From: Enteractinococcus helveticum
GTDB lineage: Bacteria; Actinomycetota; Actinomycetes; Actinomycetales; Micrococcaceae
Reading direction: 5' to 3'
Length of the DNA: 64,000 nt
Assembly: GCF_001657475.1 (NCBI RefSeq)
Contig: NZ_LXEY01000004.1
Coordinates: 1-64,000 of the forward strand
Shown piece by piece: positions 34,176 through 42,119 of this stretch. The notes below the pieces were generated by a model, which saw only the letters and a program-made list of their open reading frames with translations, made no database searches and was not told the DNA's origin. Each line of letters starts with the position of its first letter. Position 1 is the stretch's first letter. The position numbers and the translations under genes were made by a program.

Positions 34176-34613
34176 TTATTCAACCGGTATGGTTGCCGAA
34201 TCGGATGAGTTTTGCCAGTGTAACTCCAGCGTGATCGGACGTTCAGTCACCTCGGCTGGTATGTCCACGGTGTGCTCAACGGGCGCATAATCCGCCGTGC
34301 AGGGTCGCTCGTCCGTCTCATTGTCTAATTGCACCGCTATGGTGGCGGCATCGACGGGGTCGACGTCAATCGCTTCGTCTGGGCAACTCGACGACCCGTA
34401 GGTGGTCAGCTCGATCGTTTGCTCGTCAAGAAGTACAGCTCGGGTTGAGAGGTCTGGTACGTCCGTGGTGGTCTCGTCCGGCGACGGCGTGTGAGTCACC
34501 GGAGCGTCTGGCTCGCTCGGCGGCTCGGTTCGTTCAGTGGAGCATCCGGCCAGTGCCCCAGCGCAAAGCATCGCCGCCGCAAACACCCAGATGCGAAATT
34601 GTTTAGTCTTCAT
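34176..34613 (-). CDS. Secreted lipoprotein, unknown function
   Basis: 145 residues. A classical lipoprotein signal with Lys-rich start (MKTKQF), hydrophobic core and lipobox LAGC puts the lipidated Cys at residue 24. A Pro/Thr/Asp-rich linker follows, then a roughly 90-residue domain with two Cys (SSCPDEA and ERPCTADY) that could pair. No family identified. The open frame reaches 34871 through the lactate permease gene, but the signal peptide fixes the start at 34613. There is no clear Shine-Dalgarno on this strand. Confidence 0.7.
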   Translation of the reverse strand: MKTKQFRIWVFAAAMLCAGALAGCSTERTEPPSEPDAPVTHTPSPDETTTDVPDLSTRAVLLDEQTIELTTYGSSSCPDEAIDVDPVDAATIAVQLDNETDERPCTADYAPVEHTVDIPAEVTERPITLELHWQNSSDSATIPVE

Positions 34614-34665
34614 AAGGAGGACCCCCGCTCTGACCTCACCGGTCTCGCGATGTCGGTGTCTTTCA

Positions 34666-36105
34666 TCATAGTGCGGACAGGCCGGGCAGCAGGAAGTAGG
34701 CCATGATGCCCCAGATGAGGGTACTGAACGCCAGCACCGGTAGGGTGACTGCGAGCAGTCGGGCGCGGGTGACTGCTGGTCCGGTGTCTTGCATTGAAGC
34801 ACCGCGCGAGAGTTGATAGGCCAGTTCGATACGGGCCGGTGAGGCGATGGTCCCCCAGCAGCCGGCCGCATTATTCATGGCCATGGACCATTGCGGGTGA
34901 ATGTCTAACTGGGTGCCCACGGCGACCTGGGTTGGGCCAAACATCGCATTAGTGCCGGTGCCCGACGCCGTCATATAACCACCCAGCGCGCCGACGATCG
35001 GCATGAGGAACAGGTACCCGGCGCCCAGTGTTGCCAGGGATTGCGCCAGGGTTTCGGCGATGTGGCCGCCCTGCATCACGACGCCGAACAGGATATACAG
35101 GGCGGTGGGGATGCCGGTGTTGAGCCACAGTTTGAAGGCGCTGGCAGCCAGGCCGGTGGCGGGTTGTCGGTATTGCAGCAGCGCGACACCGACACCGGCA
35201 AATGCGTAGACGGCGGGGCTGGCGATGATTTCGGTCCACCAGGCGGATTCAAATGGTGAGGAGATCAGCTGACCGGCGATGGTACCGAAGACCAACACCG
35301 CATAGGGTGCGATGGAGCCGCCGGGGCCGGGGAGCAGTTTGCCTTTACGCACTACTAGCAACCACAGGATCGTCATGATCGCCGCAGCGACGGCACCGGC
35401 AACCGGGGTGCCCAGCAAGAGGTTGGATACCAGAACCAGCAACGCCAGGACGATGCCCGAGGTGGCGCCGACGGCCAGATAGCCTGCAAGTTTGGGGCCG
35501 CGCACACCGGCGTGACGAGCCGCGATGAAGGCTGTGACGATCCCGGAGATGACCACCGCCGGGATATTGACCACGGCGGTGGCCAGGCCGAATTCGGTAA
35601 GTGGCTGGCCCGCGAGTTCAGCACCCAACAGGGTGCCGGGGCCCATGGATCCCCACGGGCCAATGACAATTCCCATGAGCGTGATCAATGCGGCTCGGTA
35701 GGCGGTAAACCCAAATGCCAGAGTCAGCGGGAGCCCGATGAGCAGCGAGACCCCGAAACCGGTGACCGATTCCATAAACGGCACCACGCCGTTGGCCATC
35801 ATCAAAGCGGAACCCAGTGAGGCGCCCCCGGCGGAGAGCCAGTCGGCGAATTGTTTCTGGGCACCGGTAAAATCCATGACCCGCGCTAACGTGACGCCGC
35901 CACCAATAATGGCGAGGACTTGGAGCATCGTCGTCATTGAGCCGCCCACGGCTTCGGTCAATTCGGTGGTCTGTGCATCGAGCACCCACAGCCCGATGGC
36001 GATGGCGGCCAGCACGCCCACGACCGGTGGCACCCAGGCAGGCAGACGGGTCAGCAAAAGTCCAATCACCACGAGGATCGGGACGGCTGCTAGCACCACG
36101 GTCAC
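34666..36105 (-). CDS. lctP: L-lactate permease (LctP family)
   Basis: 479 residues, about 12-13 TM helices. LctP-family features include the N-terminal LAAVPILVVIGLLLTRLPAW, NGVVPFMESVTGFGVSLLIG, and TASGTGTNAMFGPTQVAVG with the conserved Asn/Gly-rich turn. The family imports L- and D-lactate and glycolate with protons. Start at GTG 36105: AAAGGCAGG lies upstream and VTVVLAAVPIL begins the first helix. It is shorter than E. coli LldP (551 residues). No lactate dehydrogenase is adjacent. Confidence 0.85.
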   Translation of the reverse strand: MTVVLAAVPILVVIGLLLTRLPAWVPPVVGVLAAIAIGLWVLDAQTTELTEAVGGSMTTMLQVLAIIGGGVTLARVMDFTGAQKQFADWLSAGGASLGSALMMANGVVPFMESVTGFGVSLLIGLPLTLAFGFTAYRAALITLMGIVIGPWGSMGPGTLLGAELAGQPLTEFGLATAVVNIPAVVISGIVTAFIAARHAGVRGPKLAGYLAVGATSGIVLALLVLVSNLLLGTPVAGAVAAAIMTILWLLVVRKGKLLPGPGGSIAPYAVLVFGTIAGQLISSPFESAWWTEIIASPAVYAFAGVGVALLQYRQPATGLAASAFKLWLNTGIPTALYILFGVVMQGGHIAETLAQSLATLGAGYLFLMPIVGALGGYMTASGTGTNAMFGPTQVAVGTQLDIHPQWSMAMNNAAGCWGTIASPARIELAYQLSRGASMQDTGPAVTRARLLAVTLPVLAFSTLIWGIMAYFLLPGLSAL

Positions 36106-36296
36106 AAAAGCCTGCCTTTCACAAAACACTCAGCACACCATCATACGTCCGCCCACGCAATGCCCATACTCAGTGAACGGCCGCTGAAGTTACGCCGGGG
36201 TAGATGAACGTTTATGACGTCCCGTGAAGATTCTGGTCAGCACATTTGGCGTCGATTTCCCAGGGGTCTAGGCTCTATCACTGCAACATTTGACTG

Positions 36297-37778
36297 ATGA
36301 GTTTCGCTTCAACGAAGCGTTTTGAAGGTTGGGCCGTCATGGTTCTTACAGGTTTAGCTATCGGCGCCGTGCTCGGGGTTGTGATGCAGCGCGGCCGGTT
36401 CTGTGTCACGGCCATGATGCGTGACATCTTTATGCAACGCACCTGGCGCACATTCGTAGCGCTGCTAGTGGTCATTTCCGTACACGCGGTCGGCATCGCT
36501 GCCCTAACCTCGACCGGCGTGATCACCCCGGGCGACAGCACGTTTGCCCCGGCCGCCGTTATCGTTGGTGGCTTTGTATTTGGTCTGGGCATTATTCTGG
36601 CCGGTGGTTGTGCTTCGGGAACCTGGTTCCGCTCGGCCGAGGGTCTGGTGGGTTCCTGGATTGCGCTGGCCATGTACGCGGTCTCGGCTGCGGCCATGAA
36701 GTACGGCGCGTTGGCCGGATTCGATGGCTGGATGAAGAGCTGGGATTCCGGGTTAACCACCATCCCGGAACTGCTGGGTGTATCGCCGTGGTGGTTCGCG
36801 ATCGCTTTATCTGTGCTGACCTTCTTCCTGGTGCGCCACTTCCGCGCTCAGGATGCCAAACGCCCCAAAGCCGCACGCTTGAGTAACCAACCGGTGTGGA
36901 AGCGTCCACTGAATCTCTATACCGCCGGGGCACTCATCGGGCTGATCGGAGTGATTGCCTGGCCACTGTCGGCGGCCACCGGGCGCAACAGTGGGTTGGG
37001 CATCACCACCCCAACCGCCAACACCTTGCAATACACGGTCACCGGGGATGAGGGCTTCATCGACTGGGGTGTGTTGTTAGTGCTCGGGCTGTTCGTCGGA
37101 GCGTTCATTGCCGCCAAGTCAACCGGGGAATTTCGTATCCGCATCCCGGATGCCACAACCGCCGTGCGATCTGTGGGTGGTGGGTTGCTGATGGGTGTGG
37201 GTGCCACCCTGGCCGGCGGCTGCACCGTGGGCAACGGTATGGTCCAAACCAGTCTGTTTAGTTTTCAGGGTTGGGTTGCTCTGCTCTTCATTGCCGTGGG
37301 GATCGCGGTGGGCGCGAAATTCTGGCTCAAGCCCGCCACTGCCAAACCCGCCAAGGCCCCGCAAACCTACACCACCAACGACAGCGTCGGCGGCACCGTC
37401 AACACCCCCGACGCCGTTGCCTTCAGCACCGCACCCGCAGCCAACACCGCCGTCACCACCAACGCCGGACTGGCAGGAATGTCCATGGCGACCGGACTGA
37501 TCAGTCTGCAAGCCGAGGAAAAAGCCCGACATCTGGGCAACGGATATTTCGCATTGGATTCACTCGGAGCCGTCTGCCCATTCCCGCTGATCGAAGCCAA
37601 GGACGTCATGGCTGATTTGGACGCCGGCCAACACCTGGTCATCGATTTTGACTGCACTCAGGGCACCGAAACCATCCCGCAGTGGGCCGTGGACGACGGT
37701 CACTACGTCACCGACTTCCGCGAGACCGGCGAAGCATCCTGGCAGATCACCATCAAAAAGGGCGAACCGACCGGCTAA
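36297..37778 (+). CDS. YeeE/TsuA-type thiosulfate transporter fused to TusA domain
   Basis: 493 residues. The N-terminal 345 are a YeeE/YedE (DUF395) membrane domain with the three family Cys: C36 in QRGRFC, C105 in LAGGCASGTWF and C309 in LAGGCTVGNG, which relay thiosulfate through the pore in known TsuA structures. A 70-residue Ala/Thr/Pro linker leads to a TusA-like domain (about 415-490) with CPFP at C427, the sulfur-carrier Cys. In characterised systems TsuA and TsuB are separate proteins; here they are one chain. CAACAT ends 7 nt before ATG 36297 and there is no Shine-Dalgarno. Confidence 0.87.
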   Translation: MSFASTKRFEGWAVMVLTGLAIGAVLGVVMQRGRFCVTAMMRDIFMQRTWRTFVALLVVISVHAVGIAALTSTGVITPGDSTFAPAAVIVGGFVFGLGIILAGGCASGTWFRSAEGLVGSWIALAMYAVSAAAMKYGALAGFDGWMKSWDSGLTTIPELLGVSPWWFAIALSVLTFFLVRHFRAQDAKRPKAARLSNQPVWKRPLNLYTAGALIGLIGVIAWPLSAATGRNSGLGITTPTANTLQYTVTGDEGFIDWGVLLVLGLFVGAFIAAKSTGEFRIRIPDATTAVRSVGGGLLMGVGATLAGGCTVGNGMVQTSLFSFQGWVALLFIAVGIAVGAKFWLKPATAKPAKAPQTYTTNDSVGGTVNTPDAVAFSTAPAANTAVTTNAGLAGMSMATGLISLQAEEKARHLGNGYFALDSLGAVCPFPLIEAKDVMADLDAGQHLVIDFDCTQGTETIPQWAVDDGHYVTDFRETGEASWQITIKKGEPTG

Positions 37779-37887
37779 CTCGGCGCCAAGCAGGAGTGTG
37801 CTGTCATCCTTTGGGACGATACGCATCATCCCAAGATGGTCCCAGAAGCTGACGTGCATAAACGCGGTACGGGGCACACTGGAAAGT

Positions 37888-38637
37888 ATGAAAACACGCC
37901 TTGCTCCAACTGCCCCGGCTGCCGTAGCAGCCCAGTCCATTACCAAAACCTACGGCTCTGGCGCCACGAAGGTCGCCGCGCTCAATGACGTCTCCGTGTC
38001 ATTTCGGCCCGGAGATTTCACGGCGATCATGGGGCCGTCGGGTTCTGGAAAATCCACGCTCATGCACTGTCTGGCCGGTCTCGATACGGTCAACTCCGGC
38101 CAGGTGGCCATCGGTAAAACCGTGATCACCGGGATGAGCGACCACGAACTGACCATCCTGCGGCGCAAACACGTGGGCTTTATTTTCCAGGCCTTCAACC
38201 TGGTGCCCACCCTCTCGGCGCGCGACAACATTCTGCTGCCGCTGGATCTGGCTGGCGCCAAAGTTGATCAGCCCTGGTTCGACCAGATCGTTGCCACCCT
38301 GGGATTGGCTGACCGTCTGGCCCATCACCCCCACGAATTATCCGGTGGACAACAACAACGCGTCGCCGTTGCCCGGGCTCTGCTCACACGGCCCGACGTC
38401 GTCTTTGCAGATGAACCCACCGGCGCCCTGGACTCGACAACCGGTGCCGAAGTGCTGCAACTGTTGGCAGGCTCGGCGCGCGACATGGGCCAAACCATCA
38501 TCATGGTCACCCACGACCCGCACGCCGCCGCCTACGCCGACAACGTCGTCCTGCTCAAAGATGGTGCGATTGTGGGCAGGGTCGAGGACCCAACCGCCGA
38601 CGCCGTGCTGGCCGCCCTGGCAGAATTGGGGGCCTAA
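37888..38637 (+). CDS. ABC transporter ATP-binding protein (MacB/LolD type)
   Basis: 249 residues. Walker [11 protein letters not shown]-loop FQAFNLVP, signature [15 protein letters not shown], Walker [13 protein letters not shown] and H-loop MVTHDPHAA are canonical. It partners with the FtsX-type permease that starts 2 bp after its stop. CACACT ends 7 nt before ATG 37888, suggesting a leaderless operon mRNA. Export of a peptide, lipid or antibiotic is typical; no two-component genes are attached to this copy. Confidence 0.9.
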   Translation: MKTRLAPTAPAAVAAQSITKTYGSGATKVAALNDVSVSFRPGDFTAIMGPSGSGKSTLMHCLAGLDTVNSGQVAIGKTVITGMSDHELTILRRKHVGFIFQAFNLVPTLSARDNILLPLDLAGAKVDQPWFDQIVATLGLADRLAHHPHELSGGQQQRVAVARALLTRPDVVFADEPTGALDSTTGAEVLQLLAGSARDMGQTIIMVTHDPHAAAYADNVVLLKDGAIVGRVEDPTADAVLAALAELGA

Positions 38638-38639
38638 GC

Positions 38640-41174
38640 ATGTGGAAACTTGGCCTCAGCCAACTCAAAACCCACCCGCGCCGCTACGTTGCCGTGTTAT
38701 TGGCCATCACGCTGGGCACCATGTTCCTGGCCAGCGCGCTACTGGTCACGTCCTCGGCCAAAGAAACAACCAAGCAGATGCTCGGCGCCACCTATGCCAA
38801 TGCCGATCTGCTCATCAACGCAACACAGGACGCCTATACCGACCCGGAATCCGCGTTCTATGATCACCTCGGCGGCCTGGAGCAACCCGGGAATTTGGAA
38901 GCGATCCCTGGGGTTGCAGAAGTGTATCCGCTGATTCAGGTGGCCACCGGTTTGGTCTTACCCGAAGGGTCCGCACAGCGCGGCACATTTGACGCCGACG
39001 CCGACTTCCTGTTGGCAACCAATACCCCGGCCGACACGTCACTGATGGCCACCCCTGTTACCGACGGCTCATTGCCAAAAGCACACTCCGAAATCGCCAT
39101 CGACACCACGGCCGCAGACCGTCACGACCTGGCCGTTGGCGATACGGTCACCCTGCGAGGCATGGCTGACGACGGCGAAAAGGATTTCACCGTCTCGGGC
39201 ATGATCGACACCTCGGGCGATCCAACCGCGATCGGTGCGATGACCGCCTATCTGACCCCGGAGGCACTGATCGCATTTGCCGGGGAACATCCCATGTACT
39301 CGATGGGTCTGGTGCGTGTCGACGGCGATGTGGACGCCGTGTTAGAGCAACTCACCAATGCGCTGTCCGGGGTGGCCACGGTCAATACCCCCGACGTCGA
39401 AATTTCCGAATCCTTAGTCGATACGTTCGGCTTCGATGCCATCACGGTTGTCCTGGGTGGTTTTGCGGCCATCGCCTTGTTGGTCATGATGCTGGTTATC
39501 AACAACACGTTTTCAGTGCTGGTTGCCCAACGCACCAAAGAATACGCGCTGCAACGCGTTCTCGGCGCAACCCGCGGCCAAATTCGTAAATCCGTGCTCG
39601 CCGAAACTCTGATGATCGGTCTGATCGGCTCCCTACTAGGCATTGCCGCCGCCATGGGACTGATCTTCGGGCTCATCCTGCTAGCCCAGAACTGGGTGGA
39701 CCGAGCAACGTTTGCTATCGATGCGAACCTGGTGTGGGTTGGTGTCGTCGGCGTGGTCATCACCGTGATTGCCGGGTGGCTCCCAGCCGCCCGAGCCATG
39801 CGGGTCTCCCCGTTAGAGGCAATGCGCCCCGTGGCAGCCATTACGGTCGAATCCAAAGCGGGCATCGTCCGGGTATTCTTCGGCGCCCTATTATTCGTCG
39901 GTGGCGCTACGGTCATGGTGGTCTTCGCCAGACACGGCGACATTGCACTGGCCATTGTGGCCGGAGCCGTCTCCTTTATCGGGGTGCTGCTGCTCAGTAT
40001 CCTGTTCGTGCCTGCCGCAGCCTACGGGCTGGGTTGGATCACCCGTGCCACCGGGGTCCCCGGCAAAATGGCACAGCTGAACTCCACCCGGAATCGTTCA
40101 CGCACCGCAGCCACTGCCGCAGCACTGATCATCGGCACCACGCTGGTTGCGATGATCCTCACCGGCGGCCGAACCTTCCAGCACAATAGTGATCAACTTT
40201 TAGCCACCAATTACCCGGTCGACGTCTATGCTGACCTGACCAACATCGATGCCAACGATTCGCAACGCCTTGAGGAAATTGTCACCGCGATGCGCAACAT
40301 CACCGGGGTCGAAAATGCGGCACCATTGCAACCGGTCGGCACCGTGCAGGATGACAACGAGGCCGTGTTGGCGGGCGACCCAGCCCAACTGGCCCAGATA
40401 TCTGCCGGCCTGACCGATGCAGACGTCGCGGCCCTGCAAGAACCAGGCACCGTGTTGGTATCAAGTGGCTATCAGTCGGATACGCTCACGGTCGATACGA
40501 CTGACGGACCCGTTGAGCTCAATGCTGTGCAGTCAGATCTGCCCTCCGTGACAGCACTGGTTTCAGATGTCACGGCCCAAGAGTTGGCGGCCGAGCCAGC
40601 CGGGACGGCAACCGTGTGGATCAAGGTCGACCAAGAGGAGATGCATGCCTCCGAGATACAAGATTTGCTTGCCGCACTAGCCGCTAACACCGGGGTGTCG
40701 GCAACCGATTTTGAATCCCCACTCATGATGCGCGGCGTCTATCAACAGGCCATTAATACGGTCATGTTGACCGTCGTCGGACTCTTGGCAATCTCGGTGC
40801 TGATCGCTTTCGTTGGGGTGGGCAATACCCAGGCGCTGTCAGCCTTGGAACGCACCCGCGAAAACGCCCTGATGCGAGCACTGGGCCTGACCAAGCGCGG
40901 TCTGCGGGCCATGTTGAGTTGGGAAGCCGCCATCATTTGCGCCGTTGGTGCACTGCTGGGATGTGGCCTGGGCATGTTTTATGGTTGGGCTGGCTCGGTC
41001 GCGATCTTCTCCACGGCCTTTGAATACCAGCCCGGCAGCCTCGAAATGGCCTGGCCCTGGGCAGCCATCGGCGGTATCGCCATCACTGCGGTATTGGCAG
41101 GGCTCATCGCCTCGGTCATTCCGGCGCACCGGGCAGCAAAACTCTCCCCCGTTGAGGGTCTCGCCACAACCTAA
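38640..41174 (+). CDS. FtsX-family ABC permease with two FtsX domains
   Basis: 844 residues. N-terminal helix (RRYVAVLLAITLGTMFLASAL), extracytosolic domain (about 50-255), a block of four helices around the first FtsX domain (260-430), a central helix pair (about 430-480), a second extracytosolic domain (515-690) and a C-terminal FtsX block (700-840). This duplicated layout is the usual actinobacterial exporter permease that needs only one ATPase partner, the gene directly upstream. A strong bidirectional terminator follows at 41204. Confidence 0.88.
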   Translation: MWKLGLSQLKTHPRRYVAVLLAITLGTMFLASALLVTSSAKETTKQMLGATYANADLLINATQDAYTDPESAFYDHLGGLEQPGNLEAIPGVAEVYPLIQVATGLVLPEGSAQRGTFDADADFLLATNTPADTSLMATPVTDGSLPKAHSEIAIDTTAADRHDLAVGDTVTLRGMADDGEKDFTVSGMIDTSGDPTAIGAMTAYLTPEALIAFAGEHPMYSMGLVRVDGDVDAVLEQLTNALSGVATVNTPDVEISESLVDTFGFDAITVVLGGFAAIALLVMMLVINNTFSVLVAQRTKEYALQRVLGATRGQIRKSVLAETLMIGLIGSLLGIAAAMGLIFGLILLAQNWVDRATFAIDANLVWVGVVGVVITVIAGWLPAARAMRVSPLEAMRPVAAITVESKAGIVRVFFGALLFVGGATVMVVFARHGDIALAIVAGAVSFIGVLLLSILFVPAAAYGLGWITRATGVPGKMAQLNSTRNRSRTAATAAALIIGTTLVAMILTGGRTFQHNSDQLLATNYPVDVYADLTNIDANDSQRLEEIVTAMRNITGVENAAPLQPVGTVQDDNEAVLAGDPAQLAQISAGLTDADVAALQEPGTVLVSSGYQSDTLTVDTTDGPVELNAVQSDLPSVTALVSDVTAQELAAEPAGTATVWIKVDQEEMHASEIQDLLAALAANTGVSATDFESPLMMRGVYQQAINTVMLTVVGLLAISVLIAFVGVGNTQALSALERTRENALMRALGLTKRGLRAMLSWEAAIICAVGALLGCGLGMFYGWAGSVAIFSTAFEYQPGSLEMAWPWAAIGGIAITAVLAGLIASVIPAHRAAKLSPVEGLATT

Positions 41175-41203
41175 TAACCGCGATTCCCAGGGCTTCTATC
41201 CAA

Positions 41204-41258
41204 GATCTCACCGGCGTCACGAACCATCATTCGGACGCCGGTGAGATCGTTTCTTTTG
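41204..41258. terminator. Terminator between convergent genes
   Basis: Perfect 15-bp stem GATCTCACCGGCGTC (41204-41218) and its complement (41234-41248) with a 15-nt loop; the plus strand continues GTTTCTTTT. It ends the ABC operon at 41174 and could also act for the thioesterase gene stopping at 41260. Confidence 0.9.
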
Positions 41259-41259
41259 A

Positions 41260-41679
41260 TTAGGAGGACGCCAAAACGGTTTCCAAAACGGCCCGTAACG
41301 GGTCTGGAATGGGCTTCGAGACCTGTTTTTCGACATCAAATAGGACGACGACGGCCTCGACGGTGACACAAATTTCGCCGTATTGCATCAGCTCATGCTG
41401 GAGCACATACGAGGTATTTCCGATGCGTGATACCCACACATTGACGGTCACACTGTCCTCATACATGACCGGACGCAAGAACTCTGTCGTCGCCGTTCGC
41501 AGCACCATATCCAAGGGGCCATTCAGCTCCCCGCGCTGTTGCAGATCAGTGATCGCTCGAATACGGGCCTCTTCAACCAAGGTCATAATCGTGGCGTTAT
41601 TGACATGCGCCAATAAATCTTGATCTGACCAGCGAAGTTGGATTTCGATGGGCAGCGCATTCTTCGGTGCATTCGACAC
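41260..41679 (-). CDS. Acyl-CoA thioesterase (YbgC/4HBT hotdog family)
   Basis: 139 residues, a single hotdog domain. RWSDQDLLAHVNNATIMTLVEEAR holds the conserved Asp-x-x-x-His-x-Asn of the YbgC/FcbC group, where Asp is catalytic. It hydrolyses an acyl- or aromatic-CoA thioester. AGGAG lies 5 nt before the GTG at 41679, giving VSNAPKNALPIEIQLRW; the longer frame to 41805 is disfavoured. Neighbours give no substrate clue. Confidence 0.82.
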   Translation of the reverse strand: MSNAPKNALPIEIQLRWSDQDLLAHVNNATIMTLVEEARIRAITDLQQRGELNGPLDMVLRTATTEFLRPVMYEDSVTVNVWVSRIGNTSYVLQHELMQYGEICVTVEAVVVLFDVEKQVSKPIPDPLRAVLETVLASS

Positions 41680-42119
41680 AGAGACTCCTGAAATTTGGCA
41701 AGAAAATTTTGGGACTGACACTACCCTAGTCCGCTCGGGCAGGCCCTCTGACCCGTGGAATGAGAGAGCGACAAAATGTCTAGACAAAATACGAAAGTTA
41801 CTCAAAAGTAACCCATTATATTGACCCCTTGAAACACCGCCAAAACCCGTGCGCTTGAATCTTCAACTTCCGCATGTTCATGGCTTAGTTGAATCTTTTA
41901 TCGTTAAAAAATCGCCCTGAACCATTCCCCTTATTAACAGATTGCCACTAGTCTTGACATACAACGCAGAGAGTTCTCGCAACATGCGATAGAACGGCCC
42001 GCCAGCCGGGCGATGAAGTTCTACACATCAGGCTGCACTGGGGCCTGAAACCGCAGTACGATCCGCGTTGACTAAAAACACTCTTCACCGAAACTTGCAC
42101 CTGAGGAAGGGGAAGAACA
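41680..42119. other. Divergent promoter region with two palindromes
   Basis: No gene in 440 bp between the thioesterase and the second LAL regulator. It contains TGTCTAGACA (41777-41786, perfect) and GTTACT-CAAA-AGTAAC (41797-41812, perfect), about 100-130 bp before the thioesterase start, plus a TTGACA hexamer at 41953-41958 without an obvious -10 at the right distance. Confidence 0.45.

Noticed and set aside
39248..39955. Antisense frame of 235 codons inside the FtsX permease
   Set aside because: Shadow of the permease coding strand, Ser/Thr/Pro-rich, with no start signal.
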